Assembly (NCBI RefSeq): GCF_003286085.1
Contig: NW_020825329.1
Coordinates: forward strand, 1,178,001 to 1,242,000
Origin: Drosophila persimilis
Lineage: Eukaryota; Arthropoda; Insecta; Diptera; Drosophilidae
Direction of reading: 5' to 3'
DNA length: 64,000 bases
Below, in pieces: positions 24,231 through 37,004 of this stretch (position 1 is the first letter of the stretch; each line of letters opens with the position of its first letter). The position numbers were made by a program, and so were the translations under genes. Under the pieces are notes generated by a model that was not told the DNA's origin, ran no database searches, and was given only the letters and a program-made list of their open reading frames with translations.

Positions 24231-25517
24231 ATGCCAAATTTAACTATTAAAACAAATAACACCGCAAAGGAGCACGGCACTCCTCCTAAAGTGCCGGAGG
24301 GAAAAGACCATCCCTCTACAAACGCATCTGGGAAGCCAGTGCCCAAAAAGACGGGGAAGGAGACTAAGTCGGTCCACCGTCTCAAGGCAGCAGGCGCTGT
24401 GAGGAGAGGACCGAAAAGCCAATCGGGCCAATCCACGTCGGGGGGCCCCAAGGGCGACCCGGTTACCGTCGGGGCGACCATGCAGAGCGATATCGCGGCT
24501 GGCAGACCCCTTGGGACCGGGGACCCCTTGACAACCCCGGCAGGCGGCGCCTCTGCCTCGAAAGATAGGCCCAAGTTCCAAGACAAAAGACGTGCGGCCT
24601 TCATCCTGGGCAACGACGACCCGGTGTTCCTGGCGTCTGCCCAGGGAATCGAATCGAGCCGATGGGCCAAGAGCAACCGCTCGTTTGCCGAGGTGGCGAG
24701 AGGAAAAACCCTGATTGGAGTCCTAGATAGGGGCTCTAAAGACGGGCAGATCCCTAGGGACAAGTGGCACCTCGTGGAAAACGAGCTCCAAGACCGTTTC
24801 CTCCAGGAGTTGGAGGAGAATGGAGGACCACCGCCCAAGTGTGAGGACGCCGGATGGCACCAAGGCAGGGTGAAAGCCATCGCCTGCCAAGATGCTCGCT
24901 CGGCGGCCCTCTACGCGAAGACGGTAGCATCGCTCAAGGAGGTCTACCCAGGAGCCCAGCTGGAGGCCGTGAAGTGGGAGGACATCCCCAGCAAGCCGAA
25001 GGCCAGAGCGTGGGTCTCGGCGAAGCCTGCAGAGCCGGATAAGATTCTCCGAATTCTGCAGGTCTGCAACCCCCACCTTCCCACAGCCGATCGGAAGGTG
25101 GCCAAGGTAGAGGAGAGCAACGGGCAGAGGCGCCAAATCATCCTCGTCCTGAACGAGGAGTCGGTCAGACTTCTCCACGACACGGAGGGCGCTGTGGACT
25201 ACGGCTACAAGAAGGTAGTCGTAATACCGTACAAGTCCGACTCTAAGGGCATGCAACCGACGGTCGAGCCAGACCTGGAGCCCCCGGAGATCCCTAGCAC
25301 GGAGATCAAGCCTGCGGTGTCAGACGTGGCATCAGTGCTGTCGGATGACATCCTAGACGGTTACGTGTCAGACGTGAGCGATCTCACTAGGGATCTCAAG
25401 CACATCAGGGTCGGGGAGGAGTTGGACTCTTCGGAGAGCGACCACGACAGGACAATGGTGGATGTGAACCTCAGGAATGTCACTGATACTCCTGCAGATA
25501 AACCTCCACCATTGTAA
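24231..25517 (+). CDS. LOA LINE ORF1 (nucleic-acid-binding, gag-like)
   Basis: 428-codon open frame starting MPNLTIKTNN and ending DKPPPL. An in-frame ATG also exists at 24081, but the leader there reads like untranslated sequence, so 24231 is preferred. The first third is rich in Lys, Pro, Gly and Thr. The C-terminal half (from about LGNDDPVFLASAQ through LPTADRKVAKVEES) looks like the DUF4780-type domain found in ORF1 of LOA-clade elements. There are no clear CCHC knuckles. ORF1 probably coats the element's RNA. The frame is uninterrupted, unlike ORF2, so this copy may not be very old. Confidence 0.75.
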   Translation: MPNLTIKTNNTAKEHGTPPKVPEGKDHPSTNASGKPVPKKTGKETKSVHRLKAAGAVRRGPKSQSGQSTSGGPKGDPVTVGATMQSDIAAGRPLGTGDPLTTPAGGASASKDRPKFQDKRRAAFILGNDDPVFLASAQGIESSRWAKSNRSFAEVARGKTLIGVLDRGSKDGQIPRDKWHLVENELQDRFLQELEENGGPPPKCEDAGWHQGRVKAIACQDARSAALYAKTVASLKEVYPGAQLEAVKWEDIPSKPKARAWVSAKPAEPDKILRILQVCNPHLPTADRKVAKVEESNGQRRQIILVLNEESVRLLHDTEGAVDYGYKKVVVIPYKSDSKGMQPTVEPDLEPPEIPSTEIKPAVSDVASVLSDDILDGYVSDVSDLTRDLKHIRVGEELDSSESDHDRTMVDVNLRNVTDTPADKPPPL

Positions 25518-26373
25518 GGCAGCATGCGCTGCTCTCTTGCTCCACCTAGCCAAGGGTGGAGCCGACATAGTCCTCATTCAGGAGCCCTGGATCCTCGGGG
25601 GGTCTCTGGTCTGAGGACTCCTGACTATAAGCTATACGTAGCTGACTCCGCCGGTAAAACTCGCACCTGCATCCTTGCAAAAAGAGATTTGCACTTATTT
25701 TTGCTTCCGAATTTCAGCAATGAAGACAAAACAGGAATGAGCCTCGAAGACCAGGGGTGCTCAGTGAGAATCTGCTCCACGTACATGGATCACGACCAAC
25801 CAGACCCCCCTCCACAGGCGCTTAGGGCGCTAATCACAGACTGCGAGGCCAAGGACACCGGCCTAATCGTAGGGTGCGACGCCAATGCACACCACTGCCA
25901 GTGGGGAAGCACTGACACCAACGAAAGGGGTGAGTACCTTTTCAACTATTTACTGACCACTCAGATGGTCCTTTTAAATAGGGGGAGTTATCCCACCTTC
26001 ATTATTAAAAACCTCAAGGAGGTCCTGGACCTCACACTTGCCTCTCATGAGTTACATGGGAACATCGTATCCTGGAGGCTCCTGGAAGAGCACTCCTTCT
26101 CGGACCACAGGTACGTGGAAACCGTATTCTCTTTTTCACTACCGAGACCAGCTCAATTTCGGAACCTTAGGCGGACAAACTGGGCTCTGTCGTGTTCTCC
26201 CTGAGACTCCACCTGAGGAGGAGATTTCCAGGGAAGCCACGACTCATCTTGTTAAACTATTTACCGACGCCTGCAATGAGGCGCTCGATAAATCCTACCC
26301 CTCTAGCAAGAGCAGAGGCCGGAAGAAACCTGAATGGTGGAATCCGAAATTGAGGGAACTCCGGAAACTCTCA
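25497..26373 (+). pseudogene. LOA LINE ORF2, endonuclease part (frame-broken)
   Basis: Apurinic-type endonuclease domain. In one frame INLHHCKAAC and DIVLIQEPWILGG (the QEPW motif holds the catalytic Glu) end in a stop near 25614. The rest lies in another frame: VGCDANAHHCQWGSTDTNE (the catalytic Asn-type DAN motif), then EVLDLTLAS, and EEHSFSDHRYVE (the terminal SDH motif). A further frame change leads to KKPEWWNPKLRELRKLS, after which the second LINE begins. All key endonuclease motifs are present but spread over at least three frames. Confidence 0.8.
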
Positions 26374-28421
26374 GGACCCTAAACAGTTTTACTGCTTCGT
26401 AAACAGTAAGCGTAGAACGTCCGCACACCCATCCTCGCTATCATTTTGTAATACGTCGGCAAATAATGATCAGGCAATTGCCGATCTTTTTGCCCAGTTT
26501 TTCCAAACCACCTATTCTGAGGAACGCTACTCTGGTCAACCGTACCCATACGGATTACCGAGGTCGAACGGCATTTTCAGTCCCTTGTTAAATGAATATT
26601 CCCTACTTCAAGATCTTCGACTAGTTAAGCCGGTGTTTTCACCGGGTCCAGACGGGGTTCCAGGTTGTGTACTCAGGTACTGCGCCGAGGCTCTGTGTGG
26701 ACCATTGCTTAAACTATTCACCATGTCCATTGATTCCTCTTGCTTCCCCCCAATCTGGAAGGAATCGTTTATAATTCCTCTCCATAAAAAAGGTAGCAAG
26801 TCTGATGCAAAAAATTATAGAGGTATAGCAAAGTTATCCGCTATTCCCAAATTGTTTGAGAAGGTTTTAACTCCGCACTTGCAACATCTCTGCAAGTCAC
26901 TTATATCTCCAACTCAGCATGGATTTATAAGGCGGCGATCAACCACCACGAACTTGTTAGAGTTTACCTCTTTCATTATTAAAGGCTTTCAAGGTAACTT
27001 ACAGACGGATGTTATTTACACCGACTTTAGTAAAGCATTCGACTCTGTAAACCATTCCCTTTTAGCACATAAACTTGACCTTTTAGGGTTTCCGCCCAAC
27101 CTCCTGAGATGGATTTCTAGCTATCTTTGTTCTAGGTCTCAAAGAGTCCTCTTCAAAAACTCCCTCTCTTTACCAGTAAAGGTTTCTTCGGGAGTACCAC
27201 AGGGCAGCCATCTAGGCCCCTTACTCTTCACACTCTTTATTAATGACTTGCCTTCAGTAATAACATACTCTTGAGTACTTATGTATGCGGATGATGTTAA
27301 ACTCTGTGTCCAGTACAAGGACATTTCATTTCATTCTCGCTTGCAATCCGATCTCAATAGCTTTCAGTCATGGTGTTGTGCAAACTTGTTACACCTTAAT
27401 GCCTCGAAATGCAAAGTTATGACATTTCATCGTTCTAACCCTTTGTTGGCTCCCTACACCCTATTTGGGGGTTCTCTTGAGAGAATTACCCTGGTGGATG
27501 ATCTGGGTGTTATGTTAGATCCCAAGTTAAAGTTTTCCGAACACATTTCTACCATGGTAAATAAGGCCATGGGCGTGCTTGGGTTTATAAAGAGGTGGTC
27601 AAAGGAATTTGACGACCCCTATATAACAAAGACTCTCTATACCTCGCTTGTTCGTCCGATTTTAGAATACGGCTCCTGTGTATGGTGCCCTCAGTACAAA
27701 GTACACCAGGACCGTATAGAATCAGTACAGAAAAACTTTTTACTCTTTGCTTTGCGGGGCCTTAACTGGGATGCGGGTGTAAGACTCCCATCTTACTCTA
27801 GTAGACTATTATTAGTAAACCTCCCATCCTTAGTTAACCGTAGAAAAATGCTTGGTGTGATATTTATGCACAACTTGATCAGGGGTGACATAGACAGCCC
27901 TGATCTGTTGAGCCGCATAAACTTCACGATTCCTATTAGACTGACTAGAAACTTTATACCGTTGTTCCTTCCACTTTGTAGATCGAATTATTCCTTGCAT
28001 GAACCGTTTAGGGTCTTATGCTCGGATTATAATTCCCTCTACCATATTATATCCTCCACTAATTCTCTTCCTCTTATTAAATTACTAATCCTTACACACC
28101 TTTCTAGTAATTAGTAATTGTAGTGGTATTTGTATTTTGTATTTTATTGCATGCTTAATTTCTTAATAAGTTTAGTGCTAATTTTCCTCGAATGTTAGTC
28201 TAATATCTATCTTTCTTGCATGCTCGCGTTTGGTTCGGCTACGCACCGCGCGTCATGCGGCAGCGCCCCTCGGTCGGTTGGGCGGGAGGAGGGCTGCGTT
28301 TTGCCTGGGATCCGCGCGTAACAGCCTTCTGCTGGTGTCACACGGGCCACTTGACGGTGCAGTAATTGCATCGCCTCTTGATAGATGCAGTCATTGCATG
28401 TCAACGTCCAAAATAAAAAGC
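26374..28421 (+). mobile_element. Second LINE, 5'-truncated, inserted in LOA ORF2 (jockey/CR1-type)
   Basis: Begins in the linker before the reverse transcriptase (DPKQFYCFVNSKRR) and runs through it: FSPGPDGVPGCVLR, then YTDFSKAFDSVNH, SSGVPQGSHLGPLLF and MYADDVKLC. It ends with the C-terminal thumb and tail at 28114, with a 3' UTR to about 28421 that includes a GC-rich block. The catalytic YADD is intact, but a stop lies just before it (near 27274). The clade is uncertain: the motifs fit jockey/CR1-like elements, and there is no RNase H. The insertion is flanked by an imperfect repeat, CTCCGGAAACTCTCA at 26359-26373 and CTCCCGGAGACTCTTCA at 28422-28438, which looks like an aged target-site duplication. 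The 5' truncation is typical of target-primed insertion. Confidence 0.8.
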
Positions 28422-28438
28422 CTCCCGGAGACTCTTCA

Positions 28439-30931
28439 ATAAAGCTAAGGCTGAAAACGCTGAGCAGAACTGGGCCGATTACAAGGCCAGTCTGTCAGTT
28501 TACAATAAATAACTGAGGAAAGCCAAACGCGCCTCATGGCGTAAGTTCTGTAGCGACATTGAGAATAACTCGGAAGCCTCGCGCTTGCGCAAAGTTCTCT
28601 CGAAGACTACACCCACTCTGGGCTACCTTAAGAATGCCGACCAATCATGGACAACGTCCAGCAATGAGTCGCTAAATGTTCTCCTCATCATCCCTGCCCA
28701 ACTGATTCACGCTGGACAAAAAGCCACTAATTGGCTCAAAAGGATATACGAGGGAATCTTCTCCCATGGATATATCCCGGAAACCTGGCTTCATACCAAA
28801 GTCGTCTTCATCCCCAAGGCAGGCAAGCCCTCGCACACTGCCCCCAAAGATTTCAGACCCATAAGTCTATCGTCCTTCCTTCTGAAGACGATGGAACGGC
28901 TTTTGGGTATGCATCTCACGGTAAATATTCCGCCTAGTCTATTCTCAGACTCCCAGCATGCCTATCGGAAAGGAAGATCCACCGAAACGGCCCTACACAC
29001 GATCACATCGATCATAGAAGCGTCCCTCAACTGTAAGGAGTACACCCTGGTAGCCTTCCTCGACATAGAAGGCGCCTTTAATAACATCCTCCCGACCGCC
29101 ATCACGGGTGCACTGATGGACGGGGTTGACTCCCGGACGGTGAGCCTGATCGATCAGATGCTACAATGCAGGACGGTTGAGGCATCACTGGGGACGTCAA
29201 CGTCCACCAGATTTGTCAGTAGAGGCACCCCGCAGGGCGGAGTCCTCTCGCCCCTCCTATGGAACGTGGCAGTGAACGAACTGCTGCGGGAGATAGAGGG
29301 GGGTGGCTGCCGCGTGGTGGCGTATGCGGACGATGTTGCTATAGCATTCTCGGGTAAATTCCCGCAGACGCTGTGTGAGTGCCTGACAAGCACACTCATG
29401 AAGATGTCAAAATGGGCAGACAAATGCGGTCTAGGCGTCAACTCGTCTAAAACGGAACTGGTGCTCTTTATTAGGGAGTACAAAGTTCCGGCACTGATTC
29501 CCCCAAGACTATGTGGGGAAGCGCTAGTCTTCAGCAACAACGCCAAGTATCTTGGTCTAATCCTCGATAGAAAGCTCGATTGGAAATTGAGCATAAGGGA
29601 TAGAGTAAAGAAGGCCACAGTAGCCCTCTATACTTGCAGGAAAGCCATCGGACTAAGATGGGGAATGACCCCCTATATAGTTCGTTGGCTTTACACCACC
29701 ATCATACGACCGATCATGCTCTATGGAGTGGTGGTATGGTGGCCAGCCTTAGACAAAAGGACATGCCTCAATAAACTCAGTAGAGTTCAACGCATGGCAG
29801 AGCTATGCATAGCTGGCGGGCTACGCACTACTCTATAGGAAGCCCTGGATACTGTGCTGGACCTCCTCCCCATAGATCTGATGGGAAAGAAAGTGGCAAC
29901 ACTTTCCGCACTCAGAATGAGAGAAGCCAGACTGTGGAAAGCATCCGCGGTTGGGCACTCGGGAATCCTGACGAGACACCCGCAATTACCAGAGAGGACA
30001 GATTATTGTGTCCCTAGTGATCACCTCTCGACGCCTTTCCAGGTATCAATCCCACTTAGGGAGGACTGGGAGATGGGCGAACCAGCACCCGCAAATGCGG
30101 TTAACTTCTACACTGATGGCTCAAAGTTAGACGGCCGCGTGGGAGGCGGAGTCTACTGCAGCGAGCTGAAAATCAGTCATTGCTTCAGGCTCCCGGACCA
30201 CTGTAGTGTGTTCCAAGCGGAGATTGAAGCCATCAAGGCGGCCATTTCTATCGTCTACAAACTACGTCTAGACATGCACTTAGTGTGCGTCTTCTCGGAC
30301 AGCCAAGCGGCTATTAAAGCTCTAGGCTCAATATCGTCGAACTCAGCGACTGTAAATGACTGCCGCAGGTCTCTGCACGAGATCGCAGAGCAGTTAGATC
30401 TCTTCCTTATATGGGTCCCCAGCCACAGGGTCATCGAGGGAAACGACGCCGCCGACGAGCCAGCCAGGCAGGGTACTACAATTCCTCCTTATGGAGAGGA
30501 AGCAGGTAGCGATGCCTCTGGCTACGTGCAGGCTCCTCACGCACGATTTGTTCGTGCAAAATGCCAATAGGAGATGGCAGCAAACCGTTTCCTGTAAAAT
30601 CTCAAGATTGATATGGCCATATCGATCGAAGAAGCGCTCAGCCGAGCTGTATAGGCTCAGCAGAACACAGTGCTCTGCAGTTACTCGAGCCATTACGGGA
30701 CACTGGCAGATCGGCACTCATGCCTCTAGACTGTCAATCCCTCATAACGACTTCTGCAGGAGTTATCGCGACGAGGAAGAGGAGGAATCGGTCCTCCACT
30801 TCTTCTGCCACTGCCCGGCCCTTGGAAATCGTCGTCTTCGTATTCTCGGGACAGACACAGACATTTCGGCACTCGAGTGGTACACAAATGGTAGATTCAT
30901 TTGGTGGAACATGTTGTTACATTATGTTTAG
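28439..30931 (+). pseudogene. LOA LINE ORF2, reverse transcriptase and RNase H part
   Basis: Resumes with LFNKAKAENAEQNW, then KAKRASWRKFCSDIE. The 28585-29838 frame holds the reverse transcriptase: FIPKAGKPSH, DFRPISLSSFLLK, AFLDIEGAFNN, RGTPQGGVLSPLLWN and the catalytic YADDVA. After a stop near 29838 the 29854-30570 frame encodes RNase H: NFYTDGSKLDG, FQAEIEAIKAA, FSDSQAAIKAL and WVPSHRVIEGND. This covers the catalytic Asp-Glu-Asp set, although the usual SHxGxxGN reads SHRVIEGN. A last frame (30491-30931) holds the C-terminal zinc-type segment (FCRSYRDEEEEE then FFCHCPALGN). At least three frame changes or stops are visible. Confidence 0.82.
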
Positions 30932-31178
30932 AGTAAGAACTGGTAAGAATTCTTGCAAATTTCAGCTCTATTTATACCAATTTCTCCTTTCCTACCTGTT
31001 CTTCTTGACAATTTCTTTACTTTTTCATCCCTCTTGTAAAACTATATTACTTTTAGTTTTGACTTTTAGCTTCCATTAGGTAATACATTTGGCAGTATAG
31101 TGGGTAGTACTTCCACCCCTCCGCGCCTTCCCGGGATGGAGACCGGGTTGCAATCCCCGTCGTGATGTAAAAATTGTG

Positions 31179-32283
31179 TTTTTATACCCGATACTCAAAA
31201 TGAGTATTGGGGTATATTAGATTTGTGGTAAAAGTGGATGTGTGTAACGTCCAGAAGGAATCTTTTCGACCCCATAAAGTATATATATTCTTGATCAGCA
31301 GCAATAGCCGAGTCGATTGAGCCCTGTCTATCTGTCCGTCCGTCCGTCTGTCCGTCCCCTTCAGCGCCTAGTGCTCAAAGACTATAAGAGCTAGAGCAAC
31401 GATGTTTTGGATCCAGACTTCTGTGATATGTCACTGCTACAAAAATATTTCAAAACTTCGCCCCGCCCACTTCCACCCCCACAAAGGACGAAAATCTGTG
31501 GCATCCACATTTCTAAAGATACGATAAAACCAAAAACGCAGAATCGTAGAGGATGACTATATGTTCTAGAATGTAAGATCTCAACCAGATCATATATTTA
31601 TTATAGCCAGAATCAAGAAAACAATTTCATTATTTCTCGCTCTGTCTCTCTCTAACACACAGGTTTCATGGTCGGTTTTGCCAATTGCAAAATATGAGTT
31701 CAAGGATCTCAGAACTTATATAAGAGCCAGAGCAACCAAATTTGGTATCCACACTCCTGTAATATTGGACCTTGACCGTTTCGTGTCCAAATTTCGCCAC
31801 ACTCCCTTCCGCCACCGCAAAGGACGAAAATCTGGGCCATCCACAAATCTCAGAGACTATTAAGGCTAGAGTTACCAAATTTAGTATCCGCACTTCTGTT
31901 AGATCTCACTATAAAACGTATATCTCAGAATTTCGCCCCACCCCCATCCGCTCCCACAAAGGACGAAAATCTGTTGCATCCACAATATTGCAGATTCGAG
32001 AACACTAAAAACGCAGAATCATAGAGAATGGCCATATCTATCCACTTGCTGAATTTGGATCAGATCGGATAATTTTCATAGCCGAAAAGAAAAAAAACAA
32101 TTTTCAATGGCTACGCAGCGCCCGACGTCACGCTCAGACTGATTTTCTGTCTCTCTCGCATGCACTCTTTGTCGTGTCGTTTAATATTAGCGGCGTCTGC
32201 CGGAGGAGAGCCATACTGACTTAGTATCGGGTATAACTGTAGAGTTGCGGTGTCCGCAGCAACTCACAACGTTCCCCCTCGTT
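31179..32283 (-). mobile_element. DINE-1/INE-1-like element, copy E (near full length, reversed)
   Basis: The complete repeat in inverted orientation, from the terminal palindrome at 31183-31215 through the GTCC/GTCT microsatellite core (31330-31360) to the GAGTTGC/GCAACTC hairpin and CGTTCCCCCTCGTTT at 32283. It begins directly at the 3' end of the LOA LINE. Confidence 0.85.
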
Positions 32284-32499
32284 TTGACTGAGTCTACTTC
32301 ACCTCCACATTGAAAGTCTAAGACTTTTTAATAATGAAGGTTTTATTGTCTATTCTGATTAGTGTAATTTATGTATTTGGGTTCAAGACACGATGATTTG
32401 TCCCACGGTGCGTGGAATTTGGGGTCTGGTGGTCACGACATTTCAGGTAGGCTAGGGCTGACGCCCGCTGCACTTAATGTTCTAACTGTTCGTTACAAA

Positions 32500-32787
32500 G
32501 TGGCAAAGTTTTGAAATATTTTTGTAGCAGTGCCATATCACAGAAGTCTGGATCCAAAACATCGTTGCTCTAGCTCTTATAGTCTTTGAGCACTAGGCGC
32601 TGAAGGGGACGGACAGACGGACGGACGGACAGACAGACAGGGCTCAATCGACTCGGCTACTGATGCTGATCAAGAATATATATACTTTTTGGGGTCGGAA
32701 ACGATTCCTTCTGGACGTTACACACATCCACTTTTACCACAAATCTAATATACCCCAATACTCATTTTGAGTATCGGGTATAAAAAT
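32500..32787 (+). mobile_element. DINE-1/INE-1-like element, copy F (3' third only)
   Basis: Starts at GGCAAAGTTTTGAAATATT and continues through the microsatellite core to the terminal palindrome and TATAAAAATA. Equivalent to the last 300 bases of copy B. The 5' two-thirds are absent. Confidence 0.82.
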
Positions 32788-32949
32788 AGAAAAATTTGCT
32801 GAATAACACATCATTAAAATGTATGTATATATTAACCTAATCATTAAACTCTTAAAATATGTAGTAAGCCAATGTAAATATCACTAATATTAGATCATAA
32901 TTTAAGTAAAGCTGATTTCTAATAAGATTAAAAAAAAATAAAAAAAAAA

Positions 32950-33617
32950 CCTTGTCAAAATCATTTACAATATGTTTAACCTACACACCCAAACAAACAC
33001 AACCAACCAAACCAAAATAGCCAACTCCTTCGCCCACACGTGGTCAGAAGAAGCTTACGATCGTAATTTCTCCCCAACATTCCGTACGAACAAATCCCAC
33101 ACAGACTCCCTTATAAACAACACCCCAACTCCACCAGCATTAGAAATCGAAAAGGACATTACACTCATAGAATTCTCATCAGCACTGTAATCCCTGAAAG
33201 GAAACACCCCCGGCCTCGACCGCATCTCCTACTAAATGATACAAAAACGCACCCCCCACCCTTAAAACCAGAATAATAAACCACTTTAACAAAATAATCG
33301 ACTCATACATCCCACAATCGCTCAAACTCAGCCTAGTCCTCCCGATTCTAAAATCACAAAAACCACTAACAGACATAAAATCCTACAGACCCATATCACT
33401 TAACTCATGCCTAGCCAAAACGCTCGATAAGATAGTGGCAAAAAGGTTATGGTGGTTTGTTTTGAACAACAAACTAATTCGCAACAGCCAACTAGGTTTT
33501 AAAAGAGGCAAATCGGTACTAGATAGTCTACTCTACGTAGACCACCTAGCTACCAAAGCCATTGCCCAAAAAAACATCTAACCTTAATATCCCTTGACTT
33601 CACCAAAGCTTTCCACA
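32950..33617 (+). mobile_element. I-clade LINE relic (reverse transcriptase fragment)
   Basis: Translating across several frames gives ordered pieces of an I-like reverse transcriptase. They are FAHTWSEEAYDRNFSP, LKGNTPGLDRISY, LVLPILKSQKPLTDIKSYR, LNSCLAKTLDKIVAKRL, LGFKRGKSVLDSLLYVDHLA, and LDFTKAF as the last catalytic block. The fragment stops there, before the YADD box. Multiple stops and frame changes make it a plain relic truncated at both ends. An A-rich tract precedes it (32930-32950). Confidence 0.75.
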
Positions 33618-33979
33618 AAACTAGTCAGTCTCAGTTGTAAAGGTATTTCAACGATATTTTGCACTTAGTGGTCTTCTTACAGAGGCCAAGAATAGGTATT
33701 GGGATCGAGATATCTCAGAAAAATGCATTATTAGTTACTTTTTAAAGCAGCTTGGAAAACAGATTTTAACAGGAAATAGGAAATAAAAAGGAAATAGAGT
33801 ATAAAAATTGTTGATAAGCAACAAGTCTTCAAATACCATTGACGTGAAAACATTTTTTTGTTGAACCTTTTTTGTTTAAACCTTGTTTAATCCTGTAGAA
33901 AGTTTATTCATAAATAAGATAAAACTATGTATATACATATGTGGGCAGAGCTGACGGTTTTTGTTTGCCAGCATTATTC

Positions 33980-34896
33980 TCTAAAAGCTTTTTTTTTACA
34001 AAATCCAATAAAAGCCAGTTTTTAAAATAAACCAGTCAAGTAGAAATTAAGTTCATTAATTGGATAAAATTATGAGGACTTGGCTGAGGGTTCTATATAA
34101 CTAGTAATATTCAACGGAATATTAGAATCAAGGAATATGGGAGTAAAATAATGAAAATTGAATCATTTTAGCGCAGTTCAGGTGAAAGATATCGTTTTTT
34201 TGTAAGTTCAGGGGAAAGATGACATGGTTCTACAAGAAGAATTCACAATCAGTATTCAAATCAAAATTTGAGGCAAAAACAATCAAACAAGTCAAGTATT
34301 TAAAACAAGCCAGTCAAGCAGAAAATTGAGTCATTAATCGGATAAAATGATGTACATATGTATTTAGCTAGTAATATACGACGGAATATAAAAAACGAGG
34401 AATATGTAAAATATAACTTGAAATCGTCAGTAAATTTACGGTATATTTTTAAAGTGAGACGGTATATTTCCGAGGATCGGACGGTATATTTTATACCGCT
34501 TACGGTATTTTTAATACACTTCGGTAATTTGTGAGGTCAAAATTGACCCGACGGTATATTTACGGTAGATCGGTATATAATGGTATATTTTGTCAATTTC
34601 ATCAATCTATAAATTTCATTTTCAACGTTATATAGAAATCCAATAAAAGAAATGTTTTAAATTAAGCCAATCAAGTAGAAAATTGATTCATCAATCGTAT
34701 AAAATTATGATAGCATGGCTAAATGTTCTATATAGCTCTATATAGCTATATTCGACGGAATATCAAAAACAAGAAATATGTAAAATATAACTTGAAATCG
34801 TATATTTACGGTATATTTTGAAAATGAGGCGGTATGTTTCAGTATATTTGTGAGGGTCGGACGGTATATTTTATCGATAAATCCGCGGTCACACTG
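33980..34896 (+). repeat. Cluster of hAT-end repeats upstream of ND-49
   Basis: Three related units in tandem (about 33980-34160, 34280-34570 and 34640-34896). Each shares the order AGTCAAG.AGAAA, ATTGGATAAAATTATGA or similar, GCTAGTAATATTCGACGGAATAT, GAATATGTAAAATATAACTTG, then several GGTATATTTT boxes. The last unit is the reverse complement of 22793-23050 over about 250 bp and ends in GGTCACACTG at 34896. The repeats therefore look like ends of, or miniature elements derived from, the hAT-like transposon at 22793. Confidence 0.7.
34872..34896 (+). promoter_or_regulatory. DRE plus Motif-1 pair, probable ND-49 core promoter
   Basis: TATCGATA (DRE, the DREF site) at 34872-34879 and GGTCACACTG (core-promoter Motif 1, the M1BP site) at 34887-34896 lie 54-80 bp before the ND-49 start codon. 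Both motifs are established elements of TATA-less housekeeping promoters in Drosophila, which suits a respiratory-chain gene. The pair is also the terminus of a dispersed repeat. Promoter function is inferred from position. Confidence 0.7.
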
Positions 34897-34950
34897 CCTC
34901 TAAATCAAAATAATTAATTAATTTTGCTGCATTAATTATTTTGGAGAGAA

Positions 34951-37004
<2,054 letters not shown>

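Larger units (their letters stand above)
24032..31177 (+). mobile_element. LOA-clade LINE (TRIM/Bilbo-like), split by a second LINE
   Basis: A non-LTR retrotransposon with 5' UTR, ORF1, and an ORF2 carrying endonuclease, reverse transcriptase and RNase H, the architecture of the LOA clade. Its GC-rich coding sequence stands out from the AT-rich surroundings. ORF2 is interrupted between 26373 and 28439 by a foreign LINE; the reading sense resumes exactly after it (KLRELRKLS before, LFNKAKAENAEQNW after). Without the insert the element is about 5.1 kb. The 3' end is near GTGATGTAAAAATTGTG, just before DINE-1 copy E. Several frame changes in ORF2 make it inactive. TRIM (D. miranda) and Bilbo (D. 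subobscura) are known members of this clade. Confidence 0.85.

Noticed and set aside
24119-24880. 253-codon open frame on the minus strand opposite LOA ORF1
   Set aside because: Antisense shadow of a GC-rich coding region; no domain, and the plus-strand frame is clearly the ORF1 of the LINE.
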